Origin: DASZZV01 sp035544835
GTDB taxonomy: Bacteria > Acidobacteriota > Thermoanaerobaculia > Gp7-AA8
DNA length: 14,706 nucleotides
Reading direction: 5' to 3'
NCBI GenBank assembly: GCA_035544835.1
Contig: DASZZV010000390.1
Span: 1-14,706, forward strand
A program made the translations under genes and the position numbers. A model generated the notes under the pieces. The model ran no database searches and was not told where the DNA came from. It saw nothing but the letters and a program-made list of their open reading frames with translations. Of this stretch, positions 5,082 to 14,400 are shown in pieces. The stretch's first letter is position 1, and every line of letters begins with the position of its first letter.

Positions 5082-7481
5082 ATGAAATTCATTCTTCAGA
5101 GGCTGGTCGGCCAGCGCATCGTTCTGAACGAGGTCCGCTCGAAGACCCTTCGCATTGGGCGGGGAACCAACGCTCAGCTGCGCTCGGACAATCCGGCCGT
5201 TGCTCTCGAGCATGCTGTCATCGAGTTTACCGAGCAGGGGTATGAGCTGTACGACCGGGGTAGCGTTACAGGTACCTACCTCAATAAGAAGCCGATCGAG
5301 AACTCGCGTCTGACCAAGGGAGACGAGATCGAGATCGGCGATCTCAAGATCACCGTTCAGGTGGCCGACGCCGGAAGACCGGCCTTCCTCCGCGTAGAGA
5401 ATGTCGAGCTCGAGGAAGAGCAGGAACAGGAAGCTGCTCCCGCCGGCCCGGTGGCAGCCGGTGCCGCGCCGCGCGGTGTGGTGTTGAAGGCGCCGAAGAT
5501 CGACTACGCCAGGGCCTATCAACTCGACAGAAAACTCGTTACCAAGAACTCCGTCGCGCTGCTCTTTCTCCTCGCCGCCATCGCCGGTATCTGCGGGGTT
5601 GCGTTTGGAAAGAAGGAAATTGCTTTCCGCCCCGGCGCGCTGTCGGTGGCTCACTCCAGCGCGGTGCTCCCCAGCGGGGATCGGGTCATCGGTGAAAACA
5701 ACTGTTCGGTCTGCCACGATCCCTTCCGCGGGGCGTCCGATAATAAATGCAACGCCTGCCACCAGCAGGCTTTCCACTCCGTCAAGAAGGCCGTCACCGG
5801 ATCGTGCATCGGTTGCCACACCGAGCACCGGCAGCTCACAAATCTGAAGAGCGTGCAACAGGGCGAATGCGTCAAATGTCACGCCGACCTGAAGAATCTA
5901 AACGGTTCGCCGGTCGCGGTGTCGCCCCACATCACCCACTTCGAGACCGACCACCCTGAATTCGCCCTGACCATATTCAAGGATGGCAAACTGCAGAGTG
6001 TGCGGGTCGGCGATCCGCTGGCCCGGAGGTCGGATACCAATCTGTTCAAGTTCAACCATCAGTGCCATCTTCTCGGGACGTGCAACAAGAAGCTCGACCC
6101 TCAGACTTCGACCATGGTCGTCGAGAAGCTCGACTGCACCAGCTGCCATCAGATCGAAGGCGGCTCGGGGCTGATCGATCCGCGCTCATATGACAAGTAC
6201 TGCTCGCGTTGTCATCCGCTGACTTTCGACAATCGTTACCCACCAGTGCCCCATCACCTCACGCTGCCCACCGTGGCTGGTTTCATCGCCAACGCTTACA
6301 GCGGCAACACCGCGCTTCTCAACAAGAGCGCTGAGGAAGTTGCGAAAATCTTCGCGCAGGGAAACCGCGTGGAGACCAATGTCGGAAGCGCCACGGTTGT
6401 GAATGCCCAGCAGACTGTCAAGGCACGCTGTCTCCAGTGTCATGAATTCAAAGCGACTGGCGAAGCAGTTCGTCCGCCGGTTACGCGACGACACTGGTTC
6501 GAGGGTGCGGTCTACTTCAACCACACTGACCATCTCAATGCCGCGGTGAAGACCAAGTGCGTCGACTGTCACTCCGGAGTGCTGGAGAGCACAGAGACGG
6601 CCGACGTGTCGATGCCCTCGATCAAAGCCTGTACGCGCTGCCACGAGGACAGCGGTGAGTTCGGCGAGAAGGGCATCGACAAGTGCTCCACCTGCCACTT
6701 CTATCACGAGCAGACCATCTCGAAAGGAAAGGGTTGGACCAAGCGAGCAGCGTTGGATCTGTCCTTACCCGAGTCCGTCGCTCTCACCGGCGGCGGAGCC
6801 GGTGCTGCCTCTGGCGCCAGCGGAGCGCGGCTCATCGGAGCGTCGCTGCTGAAGGTTGCCATCGTGGGCATCGTTCTTCTGGGTGCATTGATCGGTGTGG
6901 GTCTGCTCGTATCGCGCAGCAGGAAGAAGCCGACCAAGGCCCCGGCAGCGACGGTTCCCGCGCCCTCTGCGCAGCCGGCGGCGCCACCGCAGACCGCCGC
7001 TGCTCCCGCTCAGCACAGACCGAAGGTCAAGGCGGCTCCTGCTCCTCCCCCCGCTCCTCCGAAGGAGCCCGAGGTAATGCCTCAACATACCGTGGCCATG
7101 GAGATGCCCGACATGTCGGCCTTCCCGAAACCGGGTGAGGCCGGGGTTTCGACGGGCACGGTGGTCGATGTGGAGTGGTGGGGCACGTTGATGTGCACCA
7201 GCGGTGCTCTGGCCGGCAAGAGCTTCACAATCGATGCGAAGGGCTTCTACATCGGTCGCGATCCTGACATGTCTCAGGTGATGATCGACGACTCGCGCAT
7301 CTCCCGGCGCCACGTATGGGTCGGTGTGAAGGACAGCAAGGTGGTCGCCGTCGAGCAGGGCTCTACCAACGGCACATTCCTCAACAAAGCTGGCAGCCAG
7401 CGCATCACGGAAGTCGTTCTCAATACCGGCGACGTGCTGATCCTCGGGGACAACGTCGCCTCGTTCCGGTACGACAAATAG
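5082..7481 (+). CDS. FHA - TM - decahaem cytochrome c - TM - FHA membrane protein
   Basis: This is a 799-residue protein. An FHA domain spans about 20-95, followed by an acidic/Ala-rich linker and a first membrane helix at 157-175. A haem domain at 205-545 has ten CXXCH motifs, with first Cys at 208, 223, 242, 263, 352, 374, 450, 493, 517 and 535. A second membrane helix spans 589-610, followed by a Pro/Ala-rich linker (615-665) and a C-terminal FHA domain (about 700-799). Fourteen further His residues lie in the haem region, several in F-x-H-x-x-H form as in class III cytochromes, enough for bis-His ligation of all ten haems. Since haem c is attached outside the cytosol, both FHA domains should be cytosolic. 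The C-terminal FHA is canonical (G725-R726, S741-x-x-H744, N763-G-T); the N-terminal one keeps G26-R27 and H44 but has A41 for the Ser and T63 for the Asn. Cys328 and Cys334 are extra and not in haem motifs. It is probably the periplasmic electron acceptor or donor of this gene unit. The ribosome binding site is weak (GAGG about 15 bases upstream). Confidence 0.9.
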   Translation: MKFILQRLVGQRIVLNEVRSKTLRIGRGTNAQLRSDNPAVALEHAVIEFTEQGYELYDRGSVTGTYLNKKPIENSRLTKGDEIEIGDLKITVQVADAGRPAFLRVENVELEEEQEQEAAPAGPVAAGAAPRGVVLKAPKIDYARAYQLDRKLVTKNSVALLFLLAAIAGICGVAFGKKEIAFRPGALSVAHSSAVLPSGDRVIGENNCSVCHDPFRGASDNKCNACHQQAFHSVKKAVTGSCIGCHTEHRQLTNLKSVQQGECVKCHADLKNLNGSPVAVSPHITHFETDHPEFALTIFKDGKLQSVRVGDPLARRSDTNLFKFNHQCHLLGTCNKKLDPQTSTMVVEKLDCTSCHQIEGGSGLIDPRSYDKYCSRCHPLTFDNRYPPVPHHLTLPTVAGFIANAYSGNTALLNKSAEEVAKIFAQGNRVETNVGSATVVNAQQTVKARCLQCHEFKATGEAVRPPVTRRHWFEGAVYFNHTDHLNAAVKTKCVDCHSGVLESTETADVSMPSIKACTRCHEDSGEFGEKGIDKCSTCHFYHEQTISKGKGWTKRAALDLSLPESVALTGGGAGAASGASGARLIGASLLKVAIVGIVLLGALIGVGLLVSRSRKKPTKAPAATVPAPSAQPAAPPQTAAAPAQHRPKVKAAPAPPPAPPKEPEVMPQHTVAMEMPDMSAFPKPGEAGVSTGTVVDVEWWGTLMCTSGALAGKSFTIDAKGFYIGRDPDMSQVMIDDSRISRRHVWVGVKDSKVVAVEQGSTNGTFLNKAGSQRITEVVLNTGDVLILGDNVASFRYDK

Positions 7482-7500
7482 TTACGAATCCGATTCAGGA

Positions 7501-7540
7501 AAGGGGTGGGCGTCGGGAACGCCGCTGACCCTTGATTCTT
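7501..7540 (+). terminator. Weak hairpin, possible terminator
   Basis: GGCGT (7509-7513) pairs with ACGCC (7519-7523) around a 5-base loop. The outer AAGG(G)GT (7501-7507) can pair with ACCCTT (7528-7533) across an internal loop. Only a broken T-rich stretch follows. It lies between the decahaem-FHA gene and a good promoter, where a terminator would make sense, but it is much weaker than the one at 1695-1725. Confidence 0.35.
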
Positions 7541-7567
7541 TGTCAGCCGTTTCAAGCATGATCCGTA

Positions 7568-7596
7568 TTGACTTTGATGAGGTTCCGAAATAGTGT
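7568..7596 (+). promoter_or_regulatory. Sigma70-like promoter of the haem-binding/porin/cytochrome unit
   Basis: TTGACT (7568-7573) and TAGTGT (7591-7596) are separated by exactly 17 bases. Transcription would begin near 7603, about 30 bases upstream of the ATG at 7635. This rules against the upstream in-frame GTG at 7593, which falls inside the -10 box, as the start of the next gene. Confidence 0.55.
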
Positions 7597-7634
7597 GCTC
7601 CGGTACCCAAAAATTTCAGAGTAGGAAGGTTTCG

Positions 7635-9407
7635 ATGGTCAGGTCGGTCTGCCTTCGGTTTGCCGCTCTCGGGATCCTTGCAGCAGGGCTGCTGTCAGCT
7701 CCTGCTACGCTCTTCGCGCAGTCGAATCCAACCTGCAGCGACGCCGCGGGTGGAAATGGTCCGTGCGACGACGGGAAAAACGGTACCTTCGCCGCGCTTA
7801 CCGCTGCTGAGGTGAACACGCTCGTTCAGATTGCGAGCAGTGCCGTCCAGTCCTCGACGATGACCGTGGCGGTAGTCGATCGCGCTGGTCGCGTGCTTGC
7901 TCTCTATCGTCAGCCCGGTGCGAATCCCGCCAACGATGATCTTGCCGTGGGTCTGGCAAGGACCTCGGCTTTTTTCAGTCACAACATGGCCCCGCTTTCC
8001 TCGCGGACCGTTCGATTCATCAGTGGTGTTCATTTCCCGGCCGGCGTCCGACATGCCGGGAACGCAGCCTTGTATGGAATCGAAAATACGAACCGCGGAT
8101 GCGACTTCAACGTAACCTTCAACGCCGGTAAATGTATCCCGCGCGCCACATCGGTGAAGGGCCTTCCCTGTAATGCCTTCGATCGTTCGGGGTGTGGAAC
8201 GGGGATCGTTACCGGTAAGCCCGATGAGTTCGACGGCCACAAGGATGGCCATCCGGAAGGGGTGGGTCTTGGCGCCAGCGCATTGAACCCGGGCGGACTT
8301 CCCGTGAATCCGGGGGGCGTGCCGATCTTCCGCATCAACACAGTAAAGGTTCTCAATAAGGCCGACGATGGCAGCTTTGATGTCATCGTCAATCGTGATG
8401 ATGCCGGCAAGCCCGCTCAGGCTAACTCGGGGATGGTCGGCGGAATCGGCGTGGCCGGTGTTCCGCCGGATCAGGCTGAGTTCTCGGCCTTCTTCGCCGT
8501 CGCCGGAGCTGCCGCTGCCGCGGGCCTCAAGCTGTTCCCGGCGCCAATTTTTCCGCTGCCTCCTCCGGGACGTGTCCTCATCGACGGAATCCGCTTGCCG
8601 TTTGTGGATAACGGAACGCGGCCGGCAGGGATCAACAACGGCGCGACCAATGCCGCCGGCGCTTTTGTGATGGGACCGACTGCCGGAGGGTGTGCCGCCA
8701 ACCGTTATCTGTCCGGCCCCATTGCGGGATCGAAGCTCACGAAGCAGGAAGTCGACACGATTGTCCATAACGCTGTCGATACAGCCCATCGCACGCGCGG
8801 ATACATTCGTCTTCCGCTGAACAGCTACGCGCGAATGGTCATCGCCGTGGCCGATGTCGACGGATCGCTGCTGGCGCTCTACCGCATGCCCGACGCCACG
8901 ATCTTCTCCATCGACGTGGCCGTCGCAAAGTCGCGCAACGTGATCTATTTCAGTTCCAACGATCCCAATGTTGCCAGGGATCTTCCGGGTGTTCCGGCGG
9001 GCACCTCGGTCACGAACCGCACCATCAACTTCGGCGGTCAACCGCTCTACCCGCCAGGTCAGGAGCAGACCAGCCCCGGACCATTCTTTGATCTCTTCGT
9101 GCGCGATTTGAAGAATCCCTGCTCGCAGGGATTCCAGCCTGCGAACGCGAACCAGAGCGGCATCGTTTTCTTTCCCGGCGCGACTGCGCTGTACAAAAAC
9201 GGTCAGATCGTCGGGGGTCTGGGAGTCAGCGGCGACGGCGTCGAGCAGGATGATTTCGTGACTGTGGGTGGCGCCGGCGATCTGCTGCCGGACAAAAAGA
9301 TTCAGGCGGACAAGGTCATGATTCGTCGCGTTCGCCTCCCCTTCGTCAAGTTCCCGAGACAGCCTGAGGGCGTGACTGAGGTACTGACTAATGCCGATGA
9401 CTTTTAA
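7635..9407 (+). CDS. Exported double-domain GlcG/HbpS-like haem-binding protein
   Basis: This is a 590-residue exported protein. The signal peptide is residues 1-29 (basic MVRSVCLR, a hydrophobic core and a cut after LFAQ or nearby). Two GlcG/HbpS (PF03928-type) domains follow. The first, about 53-295, has the family's opening LTAAEVNTLV, the strand VAVVDRAGRVLALYR (79-92) and the closing GMVGGIGVAG (266-275). The second, about 367-550, has LTKQEVDTIV, VIAVADVDGSLLALYR (402-417) and GQIVGGLGVSG (523-533). Each is enlarged by a long insertion, so the protein is far longer than the usual 140-residue family member. Family members include the Streptomyces haem-binding protein HbpS; the role here is unknown, but its place before a barrel and a multihaem cytochrome suggests haem handling or a surface accessory role. 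AGGAAGG (7623-7629), 5 bases before ATG 7635, fixes the start. Cys pairs in the insertion (156, 167, 179, 187) may form disulfides. Confidence 0.82.
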   Translation: MVRSVCLRFAALGILAAGLLSAPATLFAQSNPTCSDAAGGNGPCDDGKNGTFAALTAAEVNTLVQIASSAVQSSTMTVAVVDRAGRVLALYRQPGANPANDDLAVGLARTSAFFSHNMAPLSSRTVRFISGVHFPAGVRHAGNAALYGIENTNRGCDFNVTFNAGKCIPRATSVKGLPCNAFDRSGCGTGIVTGKPDEFDGHKDGHPEGVGLGASALNPGGLPVNPGGVPIFRINTVKVLNKADDGSFDVIVNRDDAGKPAQANSGMVGGIGVAGVPPDQAEFSAFFAVAGAAAAAGLKLFPAPIFPLPPPGRVLIDGIRLPFVDNGTRPAGINNGATNAAGAFVMGPTAGGCAANRYLSGPIAGSKLTKQEVDTIVHNAVDTAHRTRGYIRLPLNSYARMVIAVADVDGSLLALYRMPDATIFSIDVAVAKSRNVIYFSSNDPNVARDLPGVPAGTSVTNRTINFGGQPLYPPGQEQTSPGPFFDLFVRDLKNPCSQGFQPANANQSGIVFFPGATALYKNGQIVGGLGVSGDGVEQDDFVTVGGAGDLLPDKKIQADKVMIRRVRLPFVKFPRQPEGVTEVLTNADDF

Positions 9408-11484
9408 GCTTGTCCGTGGTCTGAAGCTGACCGCTCTGTCGATGGCGGTCGTCGTCGCCGGGGGGTGGTCGGCCGGAGTTGCACGCGCCCAGGAGGCTGC
9501 AGCGCCAGCCGGTGCGCACGTCGGAAGCGGGGTCGGCATCGATGGCGGGGACACTATCTTCAGCGACCGTCCCAACGTCGTGATCAGCGGGACGAGTAAT
9601 CTCGCTCCCGGTTCGCAGGTCACCGTGGCCATCGGCAATGACATTCAGACCACCGAGGTACGCAAGGGCGGCACCTGGTCCATCACCTGGCCGACTCTTT
9701 TCGAGACCGGCACCTATGCCGTGGCTGTGACAGTGGCTGACCCGAATGGCGGAGTGAGCCGGGCTACTGCCGATCTCCGAGTCAACATCGAGGGGCGTAT
9801 GCCACGACAACCTCTCGGCGACGATGCGCGAGAGTTCGCCATCAATGAGAAGCCGAACACCGAGGACTTCTCGGAGCTCAGCGATCGGTGGCATGTAGGT
9901 CCGCCTCCGGGATACGAGAACATCGTGGCGCCGCGGCGTAAGCACCTTGATCCTTACAACCAGAATCTGATTAAAGGTGATCTCCCGTTTTTCGGGCAGG
10001 ACACCTTCCTGAGTCTGACCGGAATCTCCGACACGTTGTTCGAGTATCACAAGCTCCCGACGCCATCGGGGCTCGGTTCGGCCCGGCCTGACTCCCGGAC
10101 CTTCTTCGGAGAAGGCAACCAGCTGGTGGCCATCGAGAACGTCTTCATTACCGCTGACCTCTTCAAGGGTGATACTGCCTACCGTCCCATCGACTGGCGC
10201 ATTCGCGCAACGCTGGCCCTCAACGCGAATCACGTCAACATTCATGAGAATGGAGGCATCAACACCGACGTGAGGAAGGGTACGGATCGCACCGACGGGC
10301 AGGTCTCGGTGCAGGAGCTCTTCTACGAGCGGAAGCTCCATGACCTCACTTCCAACTTTGATTTTGTATCGGTGCGGGCCGGCATCCAGCCCTTCAGCAG
10401 CGACTTCCGCGGCTTCATTTTTACCGACACGAATCTCGGTGTCCGTTTCTTCGGGAACTACAACTCCAATCGCTGGCAATACAACCTGGCCTACTTCGAC
10501 CGCCTGGAAAAAGACACGAACTCGGGACTGAATATCAGCTTCGAGCGCCGCGATCAAAAAGTGATCATCGCCAACGTCTATAAACAGGATTTCTTTGTTC
10601 AGGGTTATACGGCCGAGTTCAGTTATCACCATATGCAGGACAACGGTGAGCTCCTGTATGACACCAACAACATACTGGTCCGTCCCGATCCGATCGGCGA
10701 CTTCAAGCCTCACCATGTCATGGCTAACTACTTTGGATGGGCCGGTCTCGGAAAGATCGGTCGCTACAACGTAGATCACGGTTTCTATTACGTTCGGGGG
10801 AATGACAGCCAGAATCCGATTGCCGGCGTCGATCCGATCGGTGGTCCCGTCGATCCGAAGACCGGAGTGCGCCGCGGGCGCAGCTCGGTCGATATCAGCG
10901 CCCAGATGGCGGCGATCGAGATCTCGTACGATCGTGATTACCTCCGACCGAGACTCGCGTACTTCTACACATCGGGCGACGGCGATCTCACCGACCGTAA
11001 GGCCAAGGGATTCGCGTCGATCTTCGAGAACCCCAGCTTCGCCGGCGGTGGTTTCAGCTTCTGGAACAGAATGGGGATTCGTCTTGCCGGCAGCGGCGTG
11101 GCGCTCACGCAGCGCGGCAGCCTGACGCCGGAGTTCAACAGCAGCAAGGAAGAAGGGCAGCCGAACTTCGTCAACCCGGGAATTCATCTTTTCAGCGCCG
11201 GGCTCGACGTGGACTTCACGCCGAAGCTGAAGGGCATCTTCACCGGCAACTATCTCCTCTTCGACAAGACCAACGTCGTCAATGGAATCCTCTTCCAGGG
11301 AAACATCAAGAAAGAGATCGGTACAGATCTGAGCGCCGGTTTGAAGTATCGTCCTTACCTCAACAACAACGTGGTCGTGGTTGGTGGCGCCGCAGTCTTC
11401 CTCCCCGGAACGGGCTTCAAGAATATCTATGAAGACGACGCGCCGCTGTATCACCTCTTTACCAATATCATCTTCACATTTTGA
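9391..11484 (+). CDS. Outer-membrane beta-barrel protein with N-terminal Ig-like domain
   Basis: This is a 697-residue protein. The signal peptide ends at ARA (31-33). Residues 52-134 look like a bacterial Ig-like fold (VVISGTSNLAPGSQVTVAI, WSITWP, GTYAVAVTVADPNG). A conserved-looking Pro-rich segment with DPYNQNLIKGDLPFFGQ follows near 187-203. From about 205 to the end, alternating polar and aromatic/hydrophobic residues with Gly/Asn/Asp turns indicate a large beta-barrel, and the chain ends in IIFTF with the terminal Phe expected of an outer-membrane barrel. No CXXCH is present. Lying between a haem-binding protein and a decahaem cytochrome, it is a good candidate for the porin sleeve of a porin-cytochrome conduit; I cannot link it to MtrB/PioB by eye. 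ATG 9391 overlaps the upstream gene by 17 bases and has GAGG 9 bases before it. ATG 9397 is a possible alternative start. Confidence 0.8.
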   Translation: MPMTFKLVRGLKLTALSMAVVVAGGWSAGVARAQEAAAPAGAHVGSGVGIDGGDTIFSDRPNVVISGTSNLAPGSQVTVAIGNDIQTTEVRKGGTWSITWPTLFETGTYAVAVTVADPNGGVSRATADLRVNIEGRMPRQPLGDDAREFAINEKPNTEDFSELSDRWHVGPPPGYENIVAPRRKHLDPYNQNLIKGDLPFFGQDTFLSLTGISDTLFEYHKLPTPSGLGSARPDSRTFFGEGNQLVAIENVFITADLFKGDTAYRPIDWRIRATLALNANHVNIHENGGINTDVRKGTDRTDGQVSVQELFYERKLHDLTSNFDFVSVRAGIQPFSSDFRGFIFTDTNLGVRFFGNYNSNRWQYNLAYFDRLEKDTNSGLNISFERRDQKVIIANVYKQDFFVQGYTAEFSYHHMQDNGELLYDTNNILVRPDPIGDFKPHHVMANYFGWAGLGKIGRYNVDHGFYYVRGNDSQNPIAGVDPIGGPVDPKTGVRRGRSSVDISAQMAAIEISYDRDYLRPRLAYFYTSGDGDLTDRKAKGFASIFENPSFAGGGFSFWNRMGIRLAGSGVALTQRGSLTPEFNSSKEEGQPNFVNPGIHLFSAGLDVDFTPKLKGIFTGNYLLFDKTNVVNGILFQGNIKKEIGTDLSAGLKYRPYLNNNVVVVGGAAVFLPGTGFKNIYEDDAPLYHLFTNIIFTF

Positions 11485-11498
11485 CGGGAGCTCGTGTG

Positions 11499-14400
11499 AT
11501 GGCCGGTGGAAAACAGGAGCGAAAACGGATGGTCCGGTGGGGAGTGCTGCTCGGGCTCTGCACGACTTCGATCGTTCTCTATCCCCTCCTTGGACAGACG
11601 AACCCGAATGTCGACCAGAACGCTTTATTGCGTCAGCCTCAGCAGGCGGCCGACGCCAAGAGCAGCGGGTGTTTGAGCTGCCACCAGGGCATCGAGCCGA
11701 TGCATGTCTCGGATGCTGTAAAGCTCGGATGCACGGATTGCCACGGAGGCGACGTGACCGCGGCCGTCCCGGCGGGTGTGCAATCGGGCTCCGATTACGA
11801 CGCGGCGAAAAAGAAAGCGCACGTTCAGCCTCGTTTTCCGAAACGGTGGACTCGCGACGGCAAGCGCAGCTCCGGCAACCCGGTGAACAGTTTCACGCTC
11901 CTCAATGAAGAGAGTCCCGAGTTCATTAAGTTCATGAATCCAGGCGATCTCCGGGTGGCGCGGGAAGCCTGCGGCGACTGCCACCTCAAGCAGGTCAACG
12001 CCGTTCCCAAGAGCACCATGGCTACCGCTGCAGTTTTCTGGGCCGCCGCCTCCTACGCCAACGGTATCCTCGGGCAGAAATACGCGCTTCTCGGCGAGAA
12101 CTACAGCCGGAACGGTGTGGCCGGGTTGATCAAGCCTCTTACTCCGTTGACTGAAGAGCAGATCAGGAAGGGGGCGGTTCCCTTCCTTGCGCCGTTACCG
12201 CGCTGGGAAATCATCCAGCCCGGTGAATACTTCCGAGCGTTCGAGCGGGGTGGGCTCATTCAGCCGTCCACCTTCCCTGAGATCGGAAACCCGAATCCGG
12301 GCGAGGACGCCGGACGTCCCGACATCCGCCTCAGCAATCGTGGCCGAGGAACCGGACTGCGGGTATCGCCGGCAGTGGTGAACATCACCAAGACCCGCTT
12401 GAACGACCCGCATCTGTCGTTCCTGGGGACCAACGATCATCCCGGCGACTACCGCTCCAGCGGATGCAGTGGTTGCCATGTCGTCTACGCGAACGACCGT
12501 GACTTCTTCAACTCCGGTCAGTACGCGAAGTACGGCAACCAGGGCCACAGCTTCTCCTCGGATCCCACCATTCCGAAGAACGAGTCGGGTCACCCCATCA
12601 GGCATCAACTGTCCAGCGCCGTTCCGACTGCCATGTGCATGAGCTGTCACATGCATCAGCCTAACTCTTTCGTGAACACCTATCTCGGCTACACGATGTG
12701 GTCCTACGAGTCAGACGCCGAGTTCATGTTTCCGAAGCAGCAGGCCTATCCGAGCGAGGCCGAGAAGCGCGCTAGCCTGAATAACAATCCAGAGGGTGCC
12801 GCCGTTCGCGGACTGTGGAAGAACCTCGACTTCCTCGAGAAGGTCAGCGAGCTCAATCCGAAGCTCCAGCACACGCAGTTCGCCGACTACCACGGCCATG
12901 GATGGGTCTTTGAGGCCGTCTTCAAGAAGGATCGCCGTGGCAACATGCTCGACGCGGACGACAACAAGGTCTCCTTCGACGATCCCGATCGCTTCAAGAA
13001 AGCGGTCCATCTGAAGGACATCCACCTCGAGAAGGGGATGCACTGCGCCGACTGCCATTTCTCGCAGGATGAGCATGGGGATGGACTGCTCCACGGTGAG
13101 TACGGCGACACCATCGAGATCGAGTGTCAGGATTGCCACGGCAACATCAACAAATACGCGACATTGCGTACGTCGGGACCGGATGCCCCCCCCGGCGGCA
13201 CCGACCTCGGCGCTGGAATCACCCCCTTCAACGGCCGTCGTCGCATGGTCTGGCGCGATGGCAAGCTCTATCAGCGATCGATGGTGAATCCCGACATGGA
13301 ATGGGAAGTCGTCCAGGTGAAGGACTCCATCACTCCCGGCAATGCCCACTACAACGAGCGCTCGCGCTACGCCAAAACGATGCAGAAAGACGGGTCGACG
13401 TGGGGCATGGCGGCACCGGCATCACAGCTGGCTCATCCCGACAGTCAGATGACCTGCTACTCCTGTCACTCATCCTGGATCACCTCCTGCTTTGGCTGCC
13501 ATCTGCCGCAGGAGGCGAATGCCAAGACGCCCCGACTGCACTATGAGGGAGGCGACACGCGTAACTACGCCTCATACAACCCTCAGGTCGTGCGGTCCGA
13601 CGTTTACATGCTGTGCATCAACGGCACGAACAAGGGCCACAAGATTGCACCGGCCCGGTCGTCGAGTGCTCTGACTCTGAGCTCCATTAACGCCTCGCGT
13701 CAGCGTATCTACATTCAGCAGCCGACGATCTCGGCGCCCGGATACAACGGCCAGGCCTTCAATGCCCACGTACCTCACACCGTTCGCGCACGAGAAACGA
13801 AGATGTGCGAAGACTGTCACGTCAGCAGTGACAACAACAACAACGCCTGGATCGCACAGCTGCTCCTGCAAGGCACTAACTTCGTGAACCTCATCGGACG
13901 TTTCTCCTGGATCGGCGAGGAGAAGGGCGGCTTTGAGGCCGTTGCCGTCACCGAGTTCGACGAGCCGCAGGCCGTGATCGGCAGCTCGCTTCACAAGATC
14001 GTTTACCCCGACTGGTATGCGAAGCATCAACGCAAGAACCGGGAGTTGGCCACCGCCCATCATCATCACGGCGAGATCTCGAGTCTCCAGTTGCGTGGCG
14101 AGTACCTTTTCACCGCCGGGGAGAAGGGTTTCGAGGCTTACGACGTCGCCAACGTAGACAACAAGGACTTCTCCGAGCGCCTCACCTCATCGCCTGTGTC
14201 TCCGATCGGCCAGAACACTTTCGTCAAGACGAAGGAGGCGACAGCGGTCGCTCTTCCGACCAATAATCCGATCGCTCCGTTCCGTAAATCCGATCCTGTC
14301 AATCAGGAGCAGCCGTGGCATCCCATTTATCACTACGCCTTCGTCAGTGATCGTGAGGAAGGCCTCGTGCTGATCAATGTCGATACCCTCACCGATGCTA

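Noticed and set aside
7593..7634. GTG start 42 bases upstream for the GlcG/HbpS-like gene
   Set aside because: It falls in the likely -10 box and puts a polar stretch before a textbook signal peptide. AGGAAGG before ATG 7635 is much better.
9388..11454. Long open frame on the minus strand opposite the barrel gene (also at 7695-9644, 1725-3308 and 315-1631)
   Set aside because: These long antisense frames have no recognisable domains, their composition is rich in Arg/Val/Asp/Gly as expected from the complement of GC-rich genes, and the plus-strand proteins are clearly real.
11538..11565. Lipoprotein signal at Cys21 of the large cytochrome
   Set aside because: The residues before the Cys (Leu-Gly-Leu) do not fit a lipobox because a small residue is missing at -1; a Sec signal or anchor is preferred.
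13614..13640. Unusual haem-binding motif C-X7-H (residues 706-714) in the large cytochrome
   Set aside because: Only one Cys is present and the spacing fits no known haem c motif; not counted as a haem site.
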